A stretch of DNA of 64,000 bases from contig NZ_JAPZDS010000007.1 of assembly GCF_029813115.1 (NCBI RefSeq), forward strand, positions 181,948 to 245,947, given 5' to 3'. This DNA comes from Aureimonas sp. SK2. GTDB taxonomy: Bacteria; Pseudomonadota; Alphaproteobacteria; Rhizobiales; Rhizobiaceae. Shown in pieces: positions 62,824 to 64,000 of the stretch. The translations under genes and the position numbers were made by a program. The stretch's first letter is position 1. Each line of letters starts with the position of its first letter. The notes under the pieces were generated by a model. It was not told the origin of the DNA. It saw only the letters and a program-made list of their open reading frames with translations, and did not search any database.

Positions 62824-63771
62824 ATGGCACACGAGCTGACTGAAGAAGACGTCCAAAAAGCGATGACGTTGACCCGCGATCGCATCACGTTTGCCGACAG
62901 CCTGGCCTCTGGCCTAGGACTGCGAACGGGCAAAAAGCGCGCCACGTGGACATTGAGATTCACCCGTCCGGCTCCTGAAACCCGACGTGTCATCGGATCG
63001 CCTCCGGAAATCAGTCTCGAGACCGCCCGTGTGATCGCAAGACGCGCATACGCGGAGCACCGTCAAAACGCTCCGGTGTCCGACGAATGGTTCATGGCGC
63101 TCTACGACGAACTCGGGATCAACGTGCAAACAGAGACCAGCGTCGAGCCCAGGAAACCCACGGCGGCGGTCGGTGTGCGACACGATTTCGAACCGGCTTC
63201 TCTCGCTGAGATCGGCCGTCTAATCGCCGTATGTCGCGCCGGCATTATGCATTCGACGATGTCCCGTGTCCTCGAATTCATCGCTTTGACCGGCCTCGAC
63301 AGGCGCGACGTCGCCGGAATGGAGCGAGCGAATGTCAACGGACGGCAATACTGGGATGACGCTTTCGTCTCGATTCAACTCACCGATCGGCTAAGAGAGA
63401 TCGTCAATAGAACTAGCGGCGAATTCGTGTTCCCGCCGATCCGCAGAGCCGGTGTCGGCAAGCGCGCATTTATCTCAGAGAACTCGCTGACCGCCGCGCT
63501 TTTCGACGTCCAAGGCCCGGCCCCGAATGCGATCCGAGCACGCATGCGGATCTCGCTGCGACGCATGGCAGACCGAGACGTCAACCGGTTGCCCTTCCGC
63601 CAGGTGACGCATGATTTCGATGACGGCACCCCACCGGAAGTCTGGCAAGAAATCCACCGTGACGTGCTGCAGGCATGGGAACGGCTCCTGACGCCCCACA
63701 TCGAGCACGCCACGAAGACGGTCGATTTCGAAGCCCTGCGCAAAAGCCGGTTGCACGCTCATAAAGTCTGA
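62824..63771 (+). CDS. Tyrosine recombinase-like protein with degenerate catalytic core
   Basis: A 315-residue protein. Residues 15-85 match the integrase arm-binding domain (DUF4102 type): SLASGLGLRTGKKRATWTLR, then RRVIGSPPEISLETARVIARRAY. Residues 120-315 follow the outline of the integrase core (VLEFIALTGLDRRDV, then GEFVFPPIRRAG, then RISLRRMADRDV, then VLQAWERLL), but the first arginine motif is altered, the histidine of the HxLRR box is Ile, and no tyrosine is present where the nucleophile should be. It is probably an inactive integrase relative, reused or decaying. The open frame is intact, which argues against simple decay. Confidence 0.6.
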   Translation: MAHELTEEDVQKAMTLTRDRITFADSLASGLGLRTGKKRATWTLRFTRPAPETRRVIGSPPEISLETARVIARRAYAEHRQNAPVSDEWFMALYDELGINVQTETSVEPRKPTAAVGVRHDFEPASLAEIGRLIAVCRAGIMHSTMSRVLEFIALTGLDRRDVAGMERANVNGRQYWDDAFVSIQLTDRLREIVNRTSGEFVFPPIRRAGVGKRAFISENSLTAALFDVQGPAPNAIRARMRISLRRMADRDVNRLPFRQVTHDFDDGTPPEVWQEIHRDVLQAWERLLTPHIEHATKTVDFEALRKSRLHAHKV

Positions 63772-63834
63772 CGGCGCCGAACCGAAGCCCGACGCCGCCG
63801 ACGTTCCTAGCGATTTCGACCCACATCAGGGCGG

Positions 63835-63858
63835 CAATTGACCCACCAATTGACCCAC
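63835..63858 (+). repeat. Tandem 12-base direct repeat
   Basis: CAATTGACCCAC occurs twice in direct succession (63835-63846, 63847-63858); GACCCAC also occurs just before at 63828. It lies between the recombinase-like gene and a gene coming from the right edge. It could be a recombination or protein-binding site. Confidence 0.6.
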
Positions 63859-63914
63859 CTTTCAGACGTCCGAAACAGGGTCGCCGCAGGTGGGGTCAGG
63901 CTGCTTCGGGATCG

Positions 63915-64000
63915 TCACCAGACGTCTTCGGAGTAGAGCGTGCCGCCCTTGCGATCAGTTGGAGCACGCTCGTTCAGTTGGTTCGCCGTGACGGCGATCG
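63915..64000 (-). CDS. C-terminal end of a gene entering from the right edge, unknown
   Basis: On the minus strand one frame is open from the window edge to a TGA at 63915-63917, giving 27 residues ending in GTLYSEDVW. The piece ANQLNERAPTDRKGGTLYS faintly recalls the LNxRGxPTxRGGxW stretch of serine recombinases, but it is far too short to assign. The other two minus frames hit stops quickly. Confidence 0.35.
   Translation of the reverse strand, partial: IAVTANQLNERAPTDRKGGTLYSEDVW

Overview
The window reads as about 64 kb of chromosome from a high-GC alphaproteobacterium, most likely of the Hyphomicrobiales (rhizobia and relatives). The reasons are a Rhizobium-style rhamnose operon (ABC transporter, aldolase-dehydrogenase fusion, DeoR regulator), an ALAS-type hemA, ABC and TRAP sugar importers in number, an RirA-type iron box, EcfG-like stress promoters and a DUF6460 protein. 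The family is not certain. Almost all of it is ordinary gene-dense chromosome with short gaps and many 4-base stop/start overlaps.

Layout. 1-2.0 kb: end of a valine-degradation operon (isobutyryl-CoA dehydrogenase, 3-hydroxyisobutyrate dehydrogenase). 2.1-3.1 kb: two small genes facing each other, each behind a GGAAC-type promoter. 3.1-17.3 kb: a large L-rhamnose locus. rhaD-rhaI plus a SIS-domain isomerase run leftward; rhaR-rhaU-rhaK, an AraC regulator, two polyol-type dehydrogenases and the ABC transporter run rightward from a shared control region carrying a perfect 16-bp inverted repeat. 17.4-24.8 kb: mixed envelope and metabolic genes (PAP2 phosphatase, a small copper-handling cluster, a molybdopterin oxidoreductase, two SDRs, a D,D-carboxypeptidase, a SleB-like hydrolase, malate dehydrogenase). 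25.3-29.6 kb: a fructose-type ABC binding protein and permease followed by a class I aldolase and a PfkB kinase, with no ATPase gene. 29.6-31.4 kb: an ABC exporter. 31.5-39.2 kb: a sugar-acid locus with TRAP transporter, GntR regulator and three dehydrogenases. 39.2-43.8 kb: a ferric-siderophore reductase divergent from a Dpp-type importer that also lacks ATPases; an iron-box dyad lies between them. 43.8-59.0 kb: housekeeping and envelope genes (sugar transferase, epimerase, hemA, AbrB-type permease, mscL, pyrD, HDAC-like deacetylase, ATP-dependent DNA ligase, DnaQ-like exonuclease, nitronate monooxygenase-like enzyme).

A complete tRNA-Thr(CGT) at 59.1 kb marks a change. To its right the sequence looks lower in GC and the genes are unfamiliar: a Lon-like AAA+ ATPase without protease domain, three tiny overlapping genes (two sharing a motif), a calcineurin-like phosphoesterase, and a tyrosine-recombinase relative that seems to have lost its catalytic residues. 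This looks like part of an integrated element and is the best candidate here for an undescribed system. Its function cannot be read from sequence alone.

The sugar loci share a logic: import, ring mutarotation, then oxidation or phosphorylation and aldol cleavage. Two ABC importers in the window have no ATPase of their own, so they must borrow one from elsewhere in the genome.
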